A stretch of 64,000 nt of DNA from Cristatella mucedo. Lineage: Eukaryota > Bryozoa > Phylactolaemata > Cristatellidae. The translations under genes were made by a program, and so were the position numbers. The stretch covers positions 8,654,001 to 8,718,000 of the forward strand of contig WPIO01000005.1 of NCBI GenBank assembly GCA_009760855.2, given 5' to 3'. This document shows, piece after piece, positions 54,201 to 59,231 of the stretch; positions within the stretch are counted from its first letter, which is position 1; the number at the start of each line of letters is the position of its first letter. The notes beneath the pieces are model-generated. The model was not told the origin of the DNA, made no database searches, and worked only from the letters and a program-made list of their open reading frames with translations.

Positions 54201-57200
54201 GCTGCCTTGCTTAAAATCTCTCTGGTTGTCCTGCTTCATCTTTCGGCAACATTCGATTTTATTGATAAAACAGTAACTCTTGAGCATCTGAATCCCGCCT
54301 GGGCACTACTAGCACTGTACTTCAAATGTTTATGTAGTATCTCGTTGGGAGACTCAAGATTATTGATGTGGACTGATGAAGATCATCAGATTAACCCCTT
54401 AAGTAGGGGTGACCTCAGGGCTCTGTGCTCGGTCCGCTTCTGTTTACATTGTGTACTCTCCCTCTTGCCGATGTGATCGCCAATCAAAACCTAGGCTTTC
54501 ATCGTTATGCACGTGACACCCAGTTTTATCTTTGACGTCATCCCTCCCAGCCCTCGAGCACATCGAATTATCTACACACCCTTGGTGTGTATTGGTGACA
54601 TCTACCCATAAATGGCACCAAACGTTTTTAAATTTAATTACTACAAAACCAACTTCCTAGTTATGGGCAAACCGAGCCTTATTTTAGAGAATGGGAAACC
54701 GTACGCTAAAAATCGGCCCCACCTGCATTTCTCCTGTTGAATCAGCAAGTAATCTAGGTGTCCTTTTTTTCAAAGCGACATTTCACTAGACGATCACATT
54801 ATACCCACAGTCAATGACTACTTTCAGCTACATAAAATTGCTATAATTTTGGGTTTTAATGCAAAAAACCTCATATCAAGCGGTCAATGAGTTTTTGAAA
54901 TCCAGCCTCAACTTTTGTAACTCACTGCTTGCTGTACTACCACACTGAGCATCCATGCACTTACAGGTGCTGCAAAACTCTGCACCTAGGCTCATTTTTT
55001 GTGAGAGTCGCAATAGCCACGTGACGCCACCTCTCGTTTACCTGCACTGTCTCCCAATCAAGCCGCATAATGCTTTCGAGGTTCCGTCACTTACTTTTAG
55101 GCCTCTACATTATCTGTCTCCAGCCAAATTATCATAAATAATCCCCAACGAGGCGAAGAATCTTAAAATCAGTCATTCTTAATCGAATTGTATAGCTATA
55201 CCTCGCAGGAACCTCAAAACCGCAGGAGAACCTGCCCTTAGTTCCATTGCTGCCATAGCCAGGAACTCACTGCCGACGTACGTCACAATGTTCTCTGACA
55301 TGACGACATTATAAAAGCTTGTATCGTGCCTGTTCACTGCATAATTTGGTGGGTCTTTGCAATATGTCCTCTGTGTGCATGTACCTGCTTACACTATGCC
55401 TGCTGCTTGCGGATGTTACAACCAAACATTTAGTAATGCTTTATACGCCACTTCTATAAAGTGCCACGTGAGAGATTCAGCTTTCTGAGGGCACTATACA
55501 CATTGAATAATATTTTTATTGTTATTGCAATGTGTATTATTTTTATAAAAATACAATCATTTTGCGTCACATCAGTGTTGAGAGAAGCTATAAAGCTCAA
55601 CTCGTAAAGCTTAGCAGTGGAAGTTATTTTTATATTAACTCAATCGTACAAACAATAGTTTAATGGTGAACATACCATTAGCAGGCTTTTTAGTTAGCTT
55701 GCAAGGACTAGGAAAGTCGGGATTGCAGCTCTAGATGTCATCGTACCAAATTCAAGCCGTCGTTTTTAGTAAAGCAATAGCTGGAACGGACCTCTGACAT
55801 GGCTTGTAGATTTTGTATCAACGACCTAATTTACATTTGCACTGTTGATAATATTTTCAGGATTCTCAAAATATAACAGGAGTGTCAACGTACAAGCACT
55901 TGTCAATTTCATTTGGAAACCATTTTCTAATTTGAGACTTCAAAAGTTAATAAGCAACCTACAGAAACACGCTTTAAATTATATGCGAAACGTCCTTTTG
56001 AGCTACAGCTAACACCAAGATTCCTTGCCACTCCAACGAATCATTGTGCTATCAGCTCTCTTTTACGTTGCCCACTCATTGCAAGGTTTCATAGTATTTA
56101 ATCTATATCCATAGAACTAACTTAACATGCATAATCGAGGAAGTCTGAGCAATTGACATTTTTGGAACCGATGCAAAGTACCTATAACCAGCAAAGTTGC
56201 CTGATTATAATTTAAAGAATGTCAAAAATAACCGGCATCTATGTAACACCATTATTTGCTAAGTCGAAGAGATTCTTAGAGTCTAACTATATTTGTAATG
56301 AGAAGATTAATCAAGGTATTCAGCTTATTGCATGCTGAATTTAAAAACTTACTGCATTTACTTTGGCTTTCTAGCGTTATTTGACTATTTTAAAAGAGTT
56401 TTCCTGGAGCATTACCAACTGTAGCAAGTAAAATATTTCTCTGACCACCAAAACCAGCAATAACCTAGCTTTTTCATATATCGCTTAACTGCTGCGCCAT
56501 TTTCAGCCTACTCCTATCCTCAGCTCCTAAATTGCAATAAATACCAATACACATTTCTGCTGCTGACTGCGGCACATCTTTTCCAGCAGTCCTGAGCAAC
56601 GCCTTCGTGCTTCTCGCTTCCTGCACTGCTTCCCGACTCAGCTTCCCATTTAATTCGTAGGGTGGGGTAAAGTTGATTAGCTCCCAAAGGCTTTCTAAAA
56701 GCCGCTTCTGCTTTTAAAAGGAGTGTTTCGAACTTTCCGGCCTCATACATAGCCTTGTGGCTTCGTGAATTGACAGACGGAGCTATGAATTTTCCAATTT
56801 GTAAATTTTGTTCATGGCTTATAGTAAGTAACTTTCTGGATTAGAGTCTAAGTTAATCCAAAGCGATCACGTCAATTTTGGTGGTTAGTAGAAGGAATTT
56901 CATTCCAGGCACACATTGGTAGGTGGCAGAAGGAATTCCATGCAAGCATTTGTTATAACGAAGAAAACCTCTAGTCTGATATGCAGGTTAAATGTAGTTC
57001 CCTGTTCACACAAATTGCTTGACACACCTTTGACCACTTCCACTAATTATTTTTGAATGCAACTGCAAATAAATAAGCTTACCTGAAGTACCGTCCCAAC
57101 GTGTTTAAGTATATTTAGGGAGCTTGCATTTGTTAGATTAGGGCATTTTAACTGCTGATTCATAAATACAGATACTATGATTTCAACTATATGTATCATA

Positions 57201-59231
57201 TGCATTGCTAGTATAATTGTAGTCGTTGAGAAAAAGATGATTTTGCAATATGTTACTGAGAATATTACTAGCAGATACTTTACAGACTCAGCAAATACTC
57301 AAATTCGTTAAAATACTGCAGGTTAACATAAAAAAAAATAGTTGAACTGGTTTATAAAAGCCTGACAGGCAGATAACAGAAACCTGCTAATGCAGTGTGT
57401 AAGCTGGATAATACTGATATCATCACAATCAGGCTGCTATTTACGGAAAACGTAATGACAAACTGTAAGATAACTTATAAGTAATAGCAAAAAGGTACGT
57501 AAAATAAGCCGATGTTTAATTGTAAGGTCTTTGGCCATGATAAGAAAGAATTAAACCTCATCAGTGCAATCAATATATGATGCCGTTGGCCAAAATCAAA
57601 ATGTGCCATTGCTAAAGTCCTTTTTATTCATGCAGAAATAATGTTCCGAACATTCATTTTATCGAGAAAACATAATTCTGGCAATTGGATGCGCATGCAG
57701 AATGGTCATTAAATCTTACTTAGACTTGTTGCTTGAACTTTATCAGAAAATCCTAACTATTAACATATTGTACGTTCCTCAAGCTTAAGTGCTGATGATG
57801 ACTTAGCTGGATTGGTTTCATAGATAGGGATTATCCATGCCAACTATAGGACAAGTGAAACTATACAATAATGTTGTTCTTGCTATTGAGAATCCTCTTG
57901 TAAGTATTGTGATCGTTTCAAGTCATAAATTTATAGCTATAGGATCTGAAGCTTTTTAATCATAATAATAATGCACTTGATAAAGCGCCCTCAGAGAACT
58001 CAATCTCTTACTAGGCACTTTACATTTCGCCGAACATTTGCTATGATAGCCTAAATCAGATTTTTGTAAACTTGTAAAATGTGACCATATTTCCAGTTCT
58101 ATAATATCTCGGTCATGATTGCTGTATCAGTTGTCATTTAAACAGAGAATATATTTTACTATCTATGAATTTATTCCGGTCACTTCTTTAACCGAAGGAT
58201 TTCAGCACTAAGCAAATTATTTGCTAAGAACCACATCAGTGTGTTCAGGTGCTTTAAAGGTTGAGCTGCTGCTTTCCACGCGATAATTCAGGATATACTC
58301 TCAAAAACAGTCAGCAATTTAATATTTTGAAAAAATCCAAGCCTCATTTTATCTTTTTGGAAAGCTGTTTAGTTTAAATAAACAGACCGGACATACGCAG
58401 GTTGATGATACCATGGAATTTTTCTGAGTTACTAGGAGCTGACTCTATTCAGATATTTATCTAGCCTAGCTTGATTGCTGGTAGCTTAAAAAATTTACCA
58501 TATTAGGCGTCTTTGGAATAATCCTAGGTAATTTTCTGTTTAGATATAGGGTATGTCTCTTAAGTGATGGCTTAATGCTAATTTTCGGAATGAAATAGTA
58601 ATTGTTATACGTCCGTGGAGGTAAACAGCCGAAAACATTCAACGTGCATGGTTTTATAGTAGGATCGTTTTTTAAGTGAAAGTGACATCAATTGTTTGTA
58701 TACAAATATATGCATGAAGCGCACTAAGTGATCGGGAGCTACAAGCGTTTGTGGCAAGGACATTTTTGACAGAAGCAGCCTAATTTGGGAAAAGCTCTCC
58801 TTAATAAAAAATAATAAATAAATCCCAGCTGCTTAAACAGCATCTTTTTCGTATAGTGACATAAGTGCCTTTACGGCTGTCACCACCGCTTGCAGTGGCG
58901 ATAAAGGATCGCCCACCACATGAATCGAACCCACGACCTCGGGACCAAGGTCATGAAAGCAACCACCTTATCTAGTGTGCCATCACGGCTCCCCTGTATG
59001 AAGGTATATCTCGAATGCATCTATAATGTCGTCAATTAAATATGCAGATAGTCTCACGTTGTTTTAATGGTTCCGTAATAAGATATGAATGCTTAGATAT
59101 TGAAAATGGTAATTGATCGTTTTATCGATTTTGCTAACGTCTTTTATGCAGTGCATGGGATGGACATGGTACCTTGCGACTGATATGCAGATGTTTCTGA
59201 TAACACCAGTTATCACTTTTATCCTGTATCA
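3811..59231 (+). CDS. nrf-6-like: nrf-6-like acyltransferase-3 family membrane protein; multi-exon gene, partial (C-terminus outside window)
   Basis: This is the span of the one host gene recognised; the individual exons are listed separately. Known family architecture is a signal peptide, an extracellular cysteine-containing NRF domain, then an acyltransferase-3 domain with about ten or more membrane helices. The C. elegans founder is required for fluoxetine-induced nose contraction and for yolk transport, and the fly relatives are gut-expressed; the acyl substrate is not known. Visible landmarks in order are a signal peptide, 'WLGDIDEC', 'GGCFPNACS', 'GTMYDV', '[15 protein letters not shown]', 'FSVDTFF', 'NLVYVNNFV' and '[11 protein letters not shown]'. 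About 530 residues are accounted for, and the order and spacing match the family. Two short stretches are unassigned: before FSVDTFF, and between it and 'LTGVYAV'. Introns run from 1.3 to 13.2 kb and are loaded with LINEs. The open frames and matching phases argue for a functional gene, not a relic. Confidence 0.85.
4225..5255 (+). mobile_element. LINE B (L2/CR1-like), 5'-truncated; RT C-terminal half
   Basis: The insert starts about 40 bases after the exon 1 donor. Coding remnants at 4239-4520 contain the RT active-site motif as YSPDDTQLY (normally YADDTQLY), then [10 protein letters not shown]. The remnants at 4662-5063 contain [11 protein letters not shown] and [10 protein letters not shown], typical of the L2/CR1 RT C-terminus. 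A stop after LNF near 4518 and a frame change split the ORF. The 3' end TGACAGACGGAGATGCATTAC defines family B and recurs on the opposite strand at 20.78, 22.3 and 32.45 kb. Confidence 0.85.
5256..6430. other. Intron 1 sequence; GC-rich patch at 5.56-5.9 kb
   Basis: The patch at 5568-5897 is noticeably richer in G+C than its surroundings and is open on the minus strand for 109 codons, rich in Ser, Thr, Arg and Cys. I recognise no domain. It may be an unrecognised repeat. Confidence 0.35.
6442..7705 (-). mobile_element. LINE A, 5'-truncated, inside a (CA)n tract
   Basis: Read on the minus strand this contains [34 protein letters not shown] (RT active site YADD) and the thumb/C-terminal region at 6901-7389. 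A stop near 7405 splits the ORF. The 3' end carries an AAT/ATT tail at 6444-6475. Both ends abut CA repeats (6430-6443 and 7712-7850), as if it inserted into a CA microsatellite. Confidence 0.88.
7712..7850. repeat. (CA)n-type microsatellite
   Basis: An imperfect CA tract with ACTC and AATCACCC interruptions. Translations of it in all frames are low-complexity and not genes. Confidence 0.95.
7868..8110 (-). mobile_element. LINE B 3'-end fragment
   Basis: The reverse complement matches the last 250 bases of family B, including TTTCTCTTTGCTCC and CTTTGTGGC near the terminus. It is truncated at about 8110. Confidence 0.7.
8594..8732 (+). mobile_element. SINE-1: tRNA-derived head with LINE A-like tail
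   Basis: An A-box-like TGGTTAAGGTG at 8605-8615 and a B-box-like GGGCTCGAGCCCC at 8647-8659 mark an RNA polymerase III promoter derived from a tRNA. The 3' part GAGATTAAGTTCTCTTGGGG closely resembles the LINE A terminus GAGATTAAGTTCTCTGAGGG. Other copies lie at 15.87, 20.23 (minus) and 42.57 kb. Confidence 0.75.
9303..10283 (+). pseudogene. LINE A apurinic-type endonuclease domain, broken
   Basis: In frame it reads [42 protein letters not shown] and [10 protein letters not shown], the ordered motifs of APE-like endonucleases of non-LTR retrotransposons (E of TETW, Y-R-P-P, G-D-F-N). A TAA at 9876-9878 replaces the CAG seen in the copy at 28.75 kb. The SDH motif of the active site follows ([10 protein letters not shown] at about 9930). 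A second stop occurs at 10281. Confidence 0.88.
10479..12169 (+). pseudogene. LINE A reverse transcriptase, broken
   Basis: The N-terminal part is at 10479-10766. After a frameshift, 10769-11452 carries [53 protein letters not shown] and the catalytic FYADD. 11468-12169 is the C-terminal region ([27 protein letters not shown]). The motif set and 'KLNDDKT'-type connection (here damaged by a stop near 11450) are L2/CR1-superfamily features. Confidence 0.88.
12406..13257. other. Intron 1, 3' part
   Basis: No repeat or ORF recognised. It is AT-rich and ends in the acceptor of exon 2. Confidence 0.5.
13258..13421 (+). CDS. nrf-6-like: nrf-6-like exon 2: NRF domain core
   Basis: The acceptor is ctctttgtag. 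The carried A plus TG makes ATG (Met), and the frame then reads [16 protein letters not shown] and [11 protein letters not shown]. This is the family signature (usually D-A/S-x-G-K-x-P-x-G-x-L-x-G-N, then LG-x-x-D-E-C). It continues with GRYCKF and ends at ACA before donor gtaagt at 13422, in phase 0. Two cysteines (DEC and RYC) are expected to form disulphides in the extracellular domain. The intron before it is about 9.1 kb and that after it about 1.3 kb; both carry LINE copies. Confidence 0.9.
13605..14500 (+). mobile_element. LINE A, internally deleted copy in intron 2
   Basis: Pieces of the RT ORF match the copy at 29.2-31.2 kb in order: the stretch before the RT at 13630-13760, then TTTCAGCAGCTTTTGAT near 13836, then the C-terminal region from about 14020 and the 3' end at 14400-14500 with an ATTATTATT tail. 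Several hundred bases are missing internally. It fills most of the 1.28 kb intron between exons 2 and 3. Confidence 0.75.
14700..14787 (+). CDS. nrf-6-like: nrf-6-like exon 3: C-x-P-x-x-C-S motif
   Basis: This small exon of 88 bases is too short for ordinary ORF calling. The acceptor is gcgtttacag. The frame enters in phase 0, as exon 2 requires, and reads [18 protein letters not shown], then a short helix ending SVIEE. The motif G-x-C-x-P-x-x-C-S is the hallmark of the NRF domain, where it is usually GvCvPssCs. The donor gtaaaa at 14788 leaves one base (G), phase 1. Confidence 0.85.
14870..15045 (-). mobile_element. LINE A 3'-end fragment
   Basis: A degenerate reverse-complement match to the family A terminal 170 bases (CTAAGCACTTTCAATGTGCC region). 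Confidence 0.55.
15385..15745 (+). mobile_element. LINE A 3' fragment
   Basis: Starts in the last part of the ORF (TTTAGTTCGTATGCTCCCAA) and runs through the 3' UTR to CTAGAGAGAGATTAAG and an AATATTGTTATCATT tail. Confidence 0.8.
15870..16010 (+). mobile_element. SINE-1 copy
   Basis: Same layout as the copy at 8.6 kb, with a degenerate B box (GGGCTAGAGCCTA) and tail GGATTAAGTTCGCTTGGGG. Confidence 0.65.
16410..16535 (+). mobile_element. LINE A 3'-end fragment
   Basis: The last 125 bases of family A, ending CTAGAAAAGATTAAGTTCAC and a TATTAATATTATTATT tail. Confidence 0.75.
17296..18158. mobile_element. Decayed hAT-like non-autonomous DNA transposon
   Basis: The left end CAGAGGTCGTCAAAGG (17296-17311) is the inverted counterpart of the right end GGAGTTTGCCGACCTCTA (18141-18158), which reads TAGAGGTCGGCAAACTCC on the other strand. 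This is the terminal inverted repeat type of many animal hAT elements. The flanks acctagat and ccctagct agree at six of eight positions, consistent with a decayed 8-bp duplication. No transposase is seen. A second inward-facing end, TTTTCCGACCTCTG, ends at 17813, suggesting a nested or rearranged relative. Confidence 0.55.
17605..17715 (+). mobile_element. LINE A 3'-end fragment nested in hAT-like element
   Basis: It ends CTTAGAAAGAGATTGAG and a TATTAATATTAGAATTATT tail. Confidence 0.7.
18160..20230. other. Intron 3, unique AT-rich sequence
   Basis: About 2 kb with no recognisable repeat or exon. Short ORFs at 19163-19381 and 19444-19662 have no motif. Confidence 0.45.
20232..20345 (-). mobile_element. 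SINE-1 copy, partial
   Basis: The reverse complement shows GAGATCAAGTTCTCTTGGAG (tail) and GGGCTTGAGCCCC (B box). The A-box end is degraded. Confidence 0.6.
20637..20733 (+). CDS. nrf-6-like: nrf-6-like exon 4: end of NRF domain, juxtamembrane
   Basis: This exon of 97 bases begins after acceptor atatttag. The carried G plus TG gives Val, then [20 protein letters not shown] and a run ending AGSIFA. It contributes one more extracellular cysteine (VDCQ) and a glycosylation sequon (NRT), and it leads directly into the first membrane helix. It ends with AT before donor gtaagt at 20734, phase 2, which matches the single base that opens exon 5 to make ATT (Ile). Entry and exit phases both fit neighbouring exons, which is strong support for an exon this small. 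Confidence 0.85.
20775..21720 (-). mobile_element. LINE B/L2-like remnant in intron 4
   Basis: It begins 41 bases after the exon 4 donor with the family B 3' end in reverse orientation (TATCTCCGTCTATAATTC). Then comes an RT C-terminal remnant including [15 protein letters not shown] on the minus strand (20828-21082), and degenerate matches to the RT region to about 21.7 kb. Confidence 0.75.
21721..22289. other. Intron 4 sequence between two LINE B copies
   Basis: A minus-strand ORF of 89 codons at 21899-22168 is rich in Ala, Thr and Met and contains [17 protein letters not shown]. No family is recognised. It may be part of an older element. Confidence 0.35.
22290..25320 (-). mobile_element. 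LINE B (L2/CR1-like), near full length but degraded
   Basis: The family B 3' end is at 22290-22450. The RT C-terminal and palm regions follow to about 23.45 kb. The RT N-terminal region is at 23877-24152 (minus; [10 protein letters not shown] and [15 protein letters not shown]). The endonuclease end is at 24374-24823 (minus; [23 protein letters not shown]). Earlier endonuclease sequence reaches about 25.3 kb. There are many stops and frame changes. SDHRS is the conserved endonuclease histidine motif. Confidence 0.8.
25321..26640. other. Intron 4, 3' part
   Basis: No element or exon is recognised. Two short ORFs (26033-26245 minus, 26388-26639 plus) have no motif. Confidence 0.4.
26645..26752. 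repeat. (TA)n and (GA)n compound microsatellite beside exon 5
   Basis: A TA tract of about 65 bases runs to 26710, followed by an imperfect GA tract to about 26752. It ends about 40 bases before the exon 5 start, inside the branch-point/polypyrimidine neighbourhood. Confidence 0.95.
26792..27192 (+). CDS. nrf-6-like: nrf-6-like exon 5: first transmembrane helix and long cytoplasmic loop
   Basis: The acceptor tcttatttttag follows 40 bases after a TA/GA microsatellite. The exon opens with the helix [18 protein letters not shown], where the terminal G-T-x-Y-D-V is conserved in the family. It continues for about 115 residues of hydrophilic, Ser/Glu/Asn-rich sequence without predicted structure, presumably cytoplasmic. 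This loop contains a PPSY motif at 27048-27059, which has the form of a WW-domain ligand. It ends LG before donor gtacgt at 27193, phase 1. Loop length is variable in the family. The frame is open throughout and joins exon 6 to make GGG (Gly). Confidence 0.87.
27193..27880. other. Start of intron 5
   Basis: AT-rich sequence with no recognisable repeat or exon. The ORF at 27608-27823 lacks motifs. Confidence 0.45.
27885..28295 (+). mobile_element. LINE A RT C-terminal/3' fragment
   Basis: It matches the copy at 11.8-12.17 kb from the 'CTACCAGCCAAGCAACGGAT' region to TGGGTCTCTGTTATTTGTCC and then stops abruptly where another copy begins. The ORF is broken. Confidence 0.8.
28300..31265 (+). mobile_element. 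LINE A, nearly complete, inactive
   Basis: It begins inside the endonuclease (ETWL region lost to frame damage) and reads [19 protein letters not shown] (G-D-F-N damaged to V-D-F-N) and [15 protein letters not shown] follows at 29233-30204 with [26 protein letters not shown] and HFYVNDTQL, where the catalytic YADD is changed to YVND. The C-terminal region is at 30283-31032. The 3' UTR ends at about 31265 in a long ATTATTATT tail. Frameshifts and a dead catalytic site make it inactive. Confidence 0.9.
31285..31500 (+). mobile_element. Second LINE A 3' end in tandem
   Basis: A second 3' UTR (TGCATGCTGCTACTAACCAC to CTAGAAAGAAATTTAGCTCTC, then an ATTATTATTACTAAT tail) directly follows the previous copy on the same strand. 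Confidence 0.75.
31501..32435. other. Intron 5 sequence
   Basis: No repeat or exon recognised. Confidence 0.4.
32440..32645 (-). mobile_element. LINE B 3'-end fragment
   Basis: Reverse complement of the family B terminus: CTCTGCCTGTAACTCCACAAAG at the end, then AGCCTAGGCGG and the AAAGAAAGTGGGAA region. Truncated at about 32645. Confidence 0.75.
32646..33099. other. Intron 5 sequence
   Basis: No recognisable gene. A minus-strand ORF at 32909-33133 has no motif. Confidence 0.4.
33100..33207 (+). mobile_element. LINE A 3' tip with expanded (ATT)n tail
   Basis: CTTTGCAGCATATGTAAAGTG matches the family A 3' end, followed by about 15 ATT units at 33163-33207. Confidence 0.65.
33208..33785. other. 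Intron 5 sequence with a short AAAT repeat
   Basis: A short AAAT repeat lies at about 33628-33645. Nothing else is recognised. Confidence 0.4.
33797..34745 (-). mobile_element. LINE A 3' half, degenerate
   Basis: The 3' end with AATAATAAATTT tail is at 33797; the RT C-terminal region follows in reverse to about 34745 (GCCAGTGCAGGTCGGCGACAA at about 34325). Frames are broken. Confidence 0.8.
34746..36220. other. Intron 5 sequence
   Basis: No clear element. A weak similarity to SINE/LINE 3' ends near 35.47-35.6 kb is too degraded to call. Confidence 0.35.
36225..37245 (+). mobile_element. LINE A, deletion derivative
   Basis: Endonuclease-to-RT linker at 36240-36720 ([27 protein letters not shown]). 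It then jumps to the RT C-terminal region at 36780-37140 ([19 protein letters not shown]). The RT catalytic core is missing. There is no 3' UTR; it ends in unrelated sequence. Confidence 0.8.
37675..38991. mobile_element. Solo LTR of an LTR retrotransposon (1,317 bp)
   Basis: It begins TGTAGCGCC and ends GGCGTTACA, an imperfect inverted pair with canonical TG...CA ends. It is flanked on both sides by GGAT (37671-37674 and 38992-38995), a 4-bp target duplication. The body is far richer in G+C and CpG than the surrounding intron. A promoter-like TATTTAAG lies near 38071 and a polyadenylation signal AATAAA at 38769-38774, both in + orientation. No gag, pol or second LTR is present, so recombination probably removed the interior. 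The ORFs across it carry no motifs. Duplication length suggests a Ty3/Gypsy- or Bel-type element, but the clade cannot be set from an LTR alone. Confidence 0.8.
38371..38725 (+). repeat. Three tandem 122-bp repeats inside the LTR
   Basis: CTAGTTCACCGG recurs at 38391, 38513 and 38635, exactly 122 bases apart, followed each time by TTAGGGTTTAG-like and GGAGAAGTATTCCCTCCGC-like segments. A partial unit precedes at 38371. The units differ by scattered substitutions. Confidence 0.9.
38996..39912. other. Intron 5 sequence
   Basis: AT-rich with no recognisable feature. Confidence 0.45.
39917..40045 (-). mobile_element. SINE-2: tRNA-derived, degraded
   Basis: Same organisation as the better copy at 58.87 kb: reverse complement with a B box (TCAAATCCTGC region, degraded) and an A-box part CTAAGGCGGTTGC. 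It ends about 360 bases before exon 6. Confidence 0.6.
40406..40576 (+). CDS. nrf-6-like: nrf-6-like exon 6: acyltransferase-3 domain start, active-site histidine
   Basis: The acceptor is attgttttcttag. The carried G plus GG makes Gly, then the frame reads [19 protein letters not shown], a short linker and [20 protein letters not shown]. This matches the family pattern FS-x-x-x-N-x-x-K-L-L ... L-x-GIR-x-L-S-x-x-W-V-x-x-GH. The GH is the conserved acyltransferase-3 histidine, thought to be catalytic. The second membrane helix is [14 protein letters not shown]. The donor gtaagt at 40577 leaves one base, phase 1. The intron before it (about 13.2 kb) is the longest in the gene and contains the solo LTR. 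Confidence 0.9.
40577..42565. other. Intron after exon 6, no clear element
   Basis: Contains one unproven exon candidate at 40641-40710 (see findings). Otherwise unique AT-rich sequence; ORFs at 41295-41513 and 42317-42661 have no family motif. Confidence 0.4.
42567..42705 (+). mobile_element. SINE-1 copy
   Basis: A box GTGGTTAAGGTGCTC, B box GGGCTCGAGCCCC, tail GAGATTTGGTTCTTTTGGGA. Together with the copy at 8.6 kb it is the best preserved. Confidence 0.75.
42779..42866 (+). repeat. 44-bp tandem repeat, about two units
   Basis: The unit contains ATGCATAGACTGCTGCCACA followed by TACATGCACTGATAGCTGCC; it is repeated nearly exactly. Confidence 0.85.
42953..43024 (+). mobile_element. LINE A 3' tip
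   Basis: CCCAGAAAGAGATCGATTTATC, then GAGGGCGCTTTAATTAATTG and an ATTATTATTATT tail. Confidence 0.7.
43025..44407. other. Intron sequence before the FSVDTFF exon
   Basis: No transposon recognised. One possible exon fragment at 43447-43480 is discussed in findings. Confidence 0.4.
44408..44454 (+). CDS. nrf-6-like: nrf-6-like exon with FSVDTFF motif; GC donor
   Basis: This exon of 47 bases follows acceptor gtcttttcag and reads [15 protein letters not shown] in phase 0. [10 protein letters not shown] is the conserved third-helix motif of nrf-6-like acyltransferases, normally followed by x-L-S-G. It ends tta-ag, so the next exon's first base should complete Ser or Arg, and Ser is the family residue. 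The downstream dinucleotide is GC in the sequence AAG|GCAAGT, a textbook GC-AG intron donor. A phase-0 start means an exon is missing between this one and 40576, which ends in phase 1. Confidence 0.75.
44455..45850. other. Intron after the GC donor
   Basis: Unique AT-rich sequence with one weak exon candidate at 45587 (see findings). Confidence 0.4.
45852..45955 (-). mobile_element. LINE A 3'-end fragment
   Basis: AATAATACATG tail, then the reverse complement of the terminal GAGGGCGC / CTTAGAAAGAGATTAAG region. Confidence 0.75.
46315..47000 (-). mobile_element. LINE A 3' portion, degenerate
   Basis: The 3' UTR in reverse is at 46330-46560, and the RT C-terminal region at 46620-46990 (minus; SAAKFFRFE, then a stretch near [13 protein letters not shown]). 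Frames are broken. Confidence 0.75.
47001..47470. other. Intron sequence
   Basis: No feature recognised. Confidence 0.4.
47475..48955 (+). mobile_element. LINE A, 5'-truncated RT to 3' end, degenerate
   Basis: It starts at the RT region corresponding to [10 protein letters not shown]. It contains recognisable degraded motifs ([20 protein letters not shown] at 47875-47935, FHFYASNTH where YADD is lost) and the C-terminal region to 48.73 kb. It ends CTCGAAGGGCAGTAAAAC with an AT-rich tail. Confidence 0.82.
48956..51500. other. Intron sequence upstream of the LTGVYAV exon
   Basis: Unique AT-rich sequence. A possible small exon at 48996-49046 is discussed in findings. The ORF at 49568-49819 has no motif. 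Confidence 0.4.
51501..51672 (+). CDS. nrf-6-like: nrf-6-like exon: membrane helix and WWxNLxYxNNF motif
   Basis: The acceptor is aatctgtttaag. The first base A completes an Arg or similar codon, then the frame reads [20 protein letters not shown] (membrane helix), [22 protein letters not shown] and ETRPGVN. The R-L-T-P/G-x-Y-A-x-x-L start and W-W-T-N-L-x-Y-x-N-N-F are conserved in the family's acyltransferase domain. The donor gtaagc at 51673 leaves phase 0, which fits the next exon. Confidence 0.88.
51673..52320. other. Intron sequence
   Basis: No feature recognised. Confidence 0.4.
52325..55520 (+). mobile_element. LINE A, near full length, old and heavily mutated
   Basis: The endonuclease start is at 52380 ([10 protein letters not shown]). 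The linker region at 53100-53500 corresponds to the RPDGLW area. RT is at 53895-54476 ([28 protein letters not shown]). A stop-laden catalytic region around 54510 (YARD in place of YADD) and C-terminal region 54955-55320 follow. The 3' end at 55.45-55.52 kb is GAGAGATTCAGCTTTCTGAG. More diverged than the 8.8 and 28.3 kb copies. Confidence 0.82.
55521..56550. other. Intron sequence
   Basis: No feature recognised. Confidence 0.4.
56553..56790 (+). mobile_element. LINE B 3'-end fragment
   Basis: TGCGGCACATCTTTTCCAGC and the terminal GTGAATTGACAGACGGAGC match family B at 5035-5255. The middle is rearranged. Confidence 0.65.
56791..57960. other. Intron sequence
   Basis: No feature recognised. 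Confidence 0.4.
57962..58032 (-). mobile_element. LINE A 3' tip
   Basis: AATAATAATGCACTTGATAA, then the reverse complement of the conserved terminus; only about 70 bases. Confidence 0.75.
58033..58865. other. Intron sequence
   Basis: No feature recognised. Confidence 0.4.
58866..58996 (-). mobile_element. SINE-2: tRNA-derived
   Basis: On the minus strand it starts GGGAGCCGTGATGGC, has an A-box-like CTAGATAAGGTGGTTG and a B box GGGTTCGATTC (58922-58932 region), then a GGGCGATCCTTTATCGCC stem. It is about 130 bases long with no LINE A-like tail, so it differs from SINE-1. It lies about 155 bases before the last exon found. Confidence 0.7.
59152..59231 (+). CDS. nrf-6-like: nrf-6-like exon: [13 protein letters not shown] motif (last exon found)
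   Basis: This exon of 80 bases follows acceptor cttttatgcag. It reads [20 protein letters not shown] and then TFILY. C-x-x-x-x-W-Y-L-x-x-D-M-Q is the conserved stretch directly after the W-W-x-N-L region, so it joins the previous exon in frame (phase 0) and in the right order. The donor gtaagt at 59232 leaves two bases (CA), phase 2. A near-full-length LINE on the opposite strand begins about 365 bases downstream. No convincing later exon was found before the end of the window. Confidence 0.88.

Noticed and set aside
58866-58996. A functional tRNA gene
   Set aside because: A and B boxes are present, but a canonical cloverleaf and anticodon arm cannot be folded confidently and a related copy exists at 39.9 kb, so a SINE is the better call.
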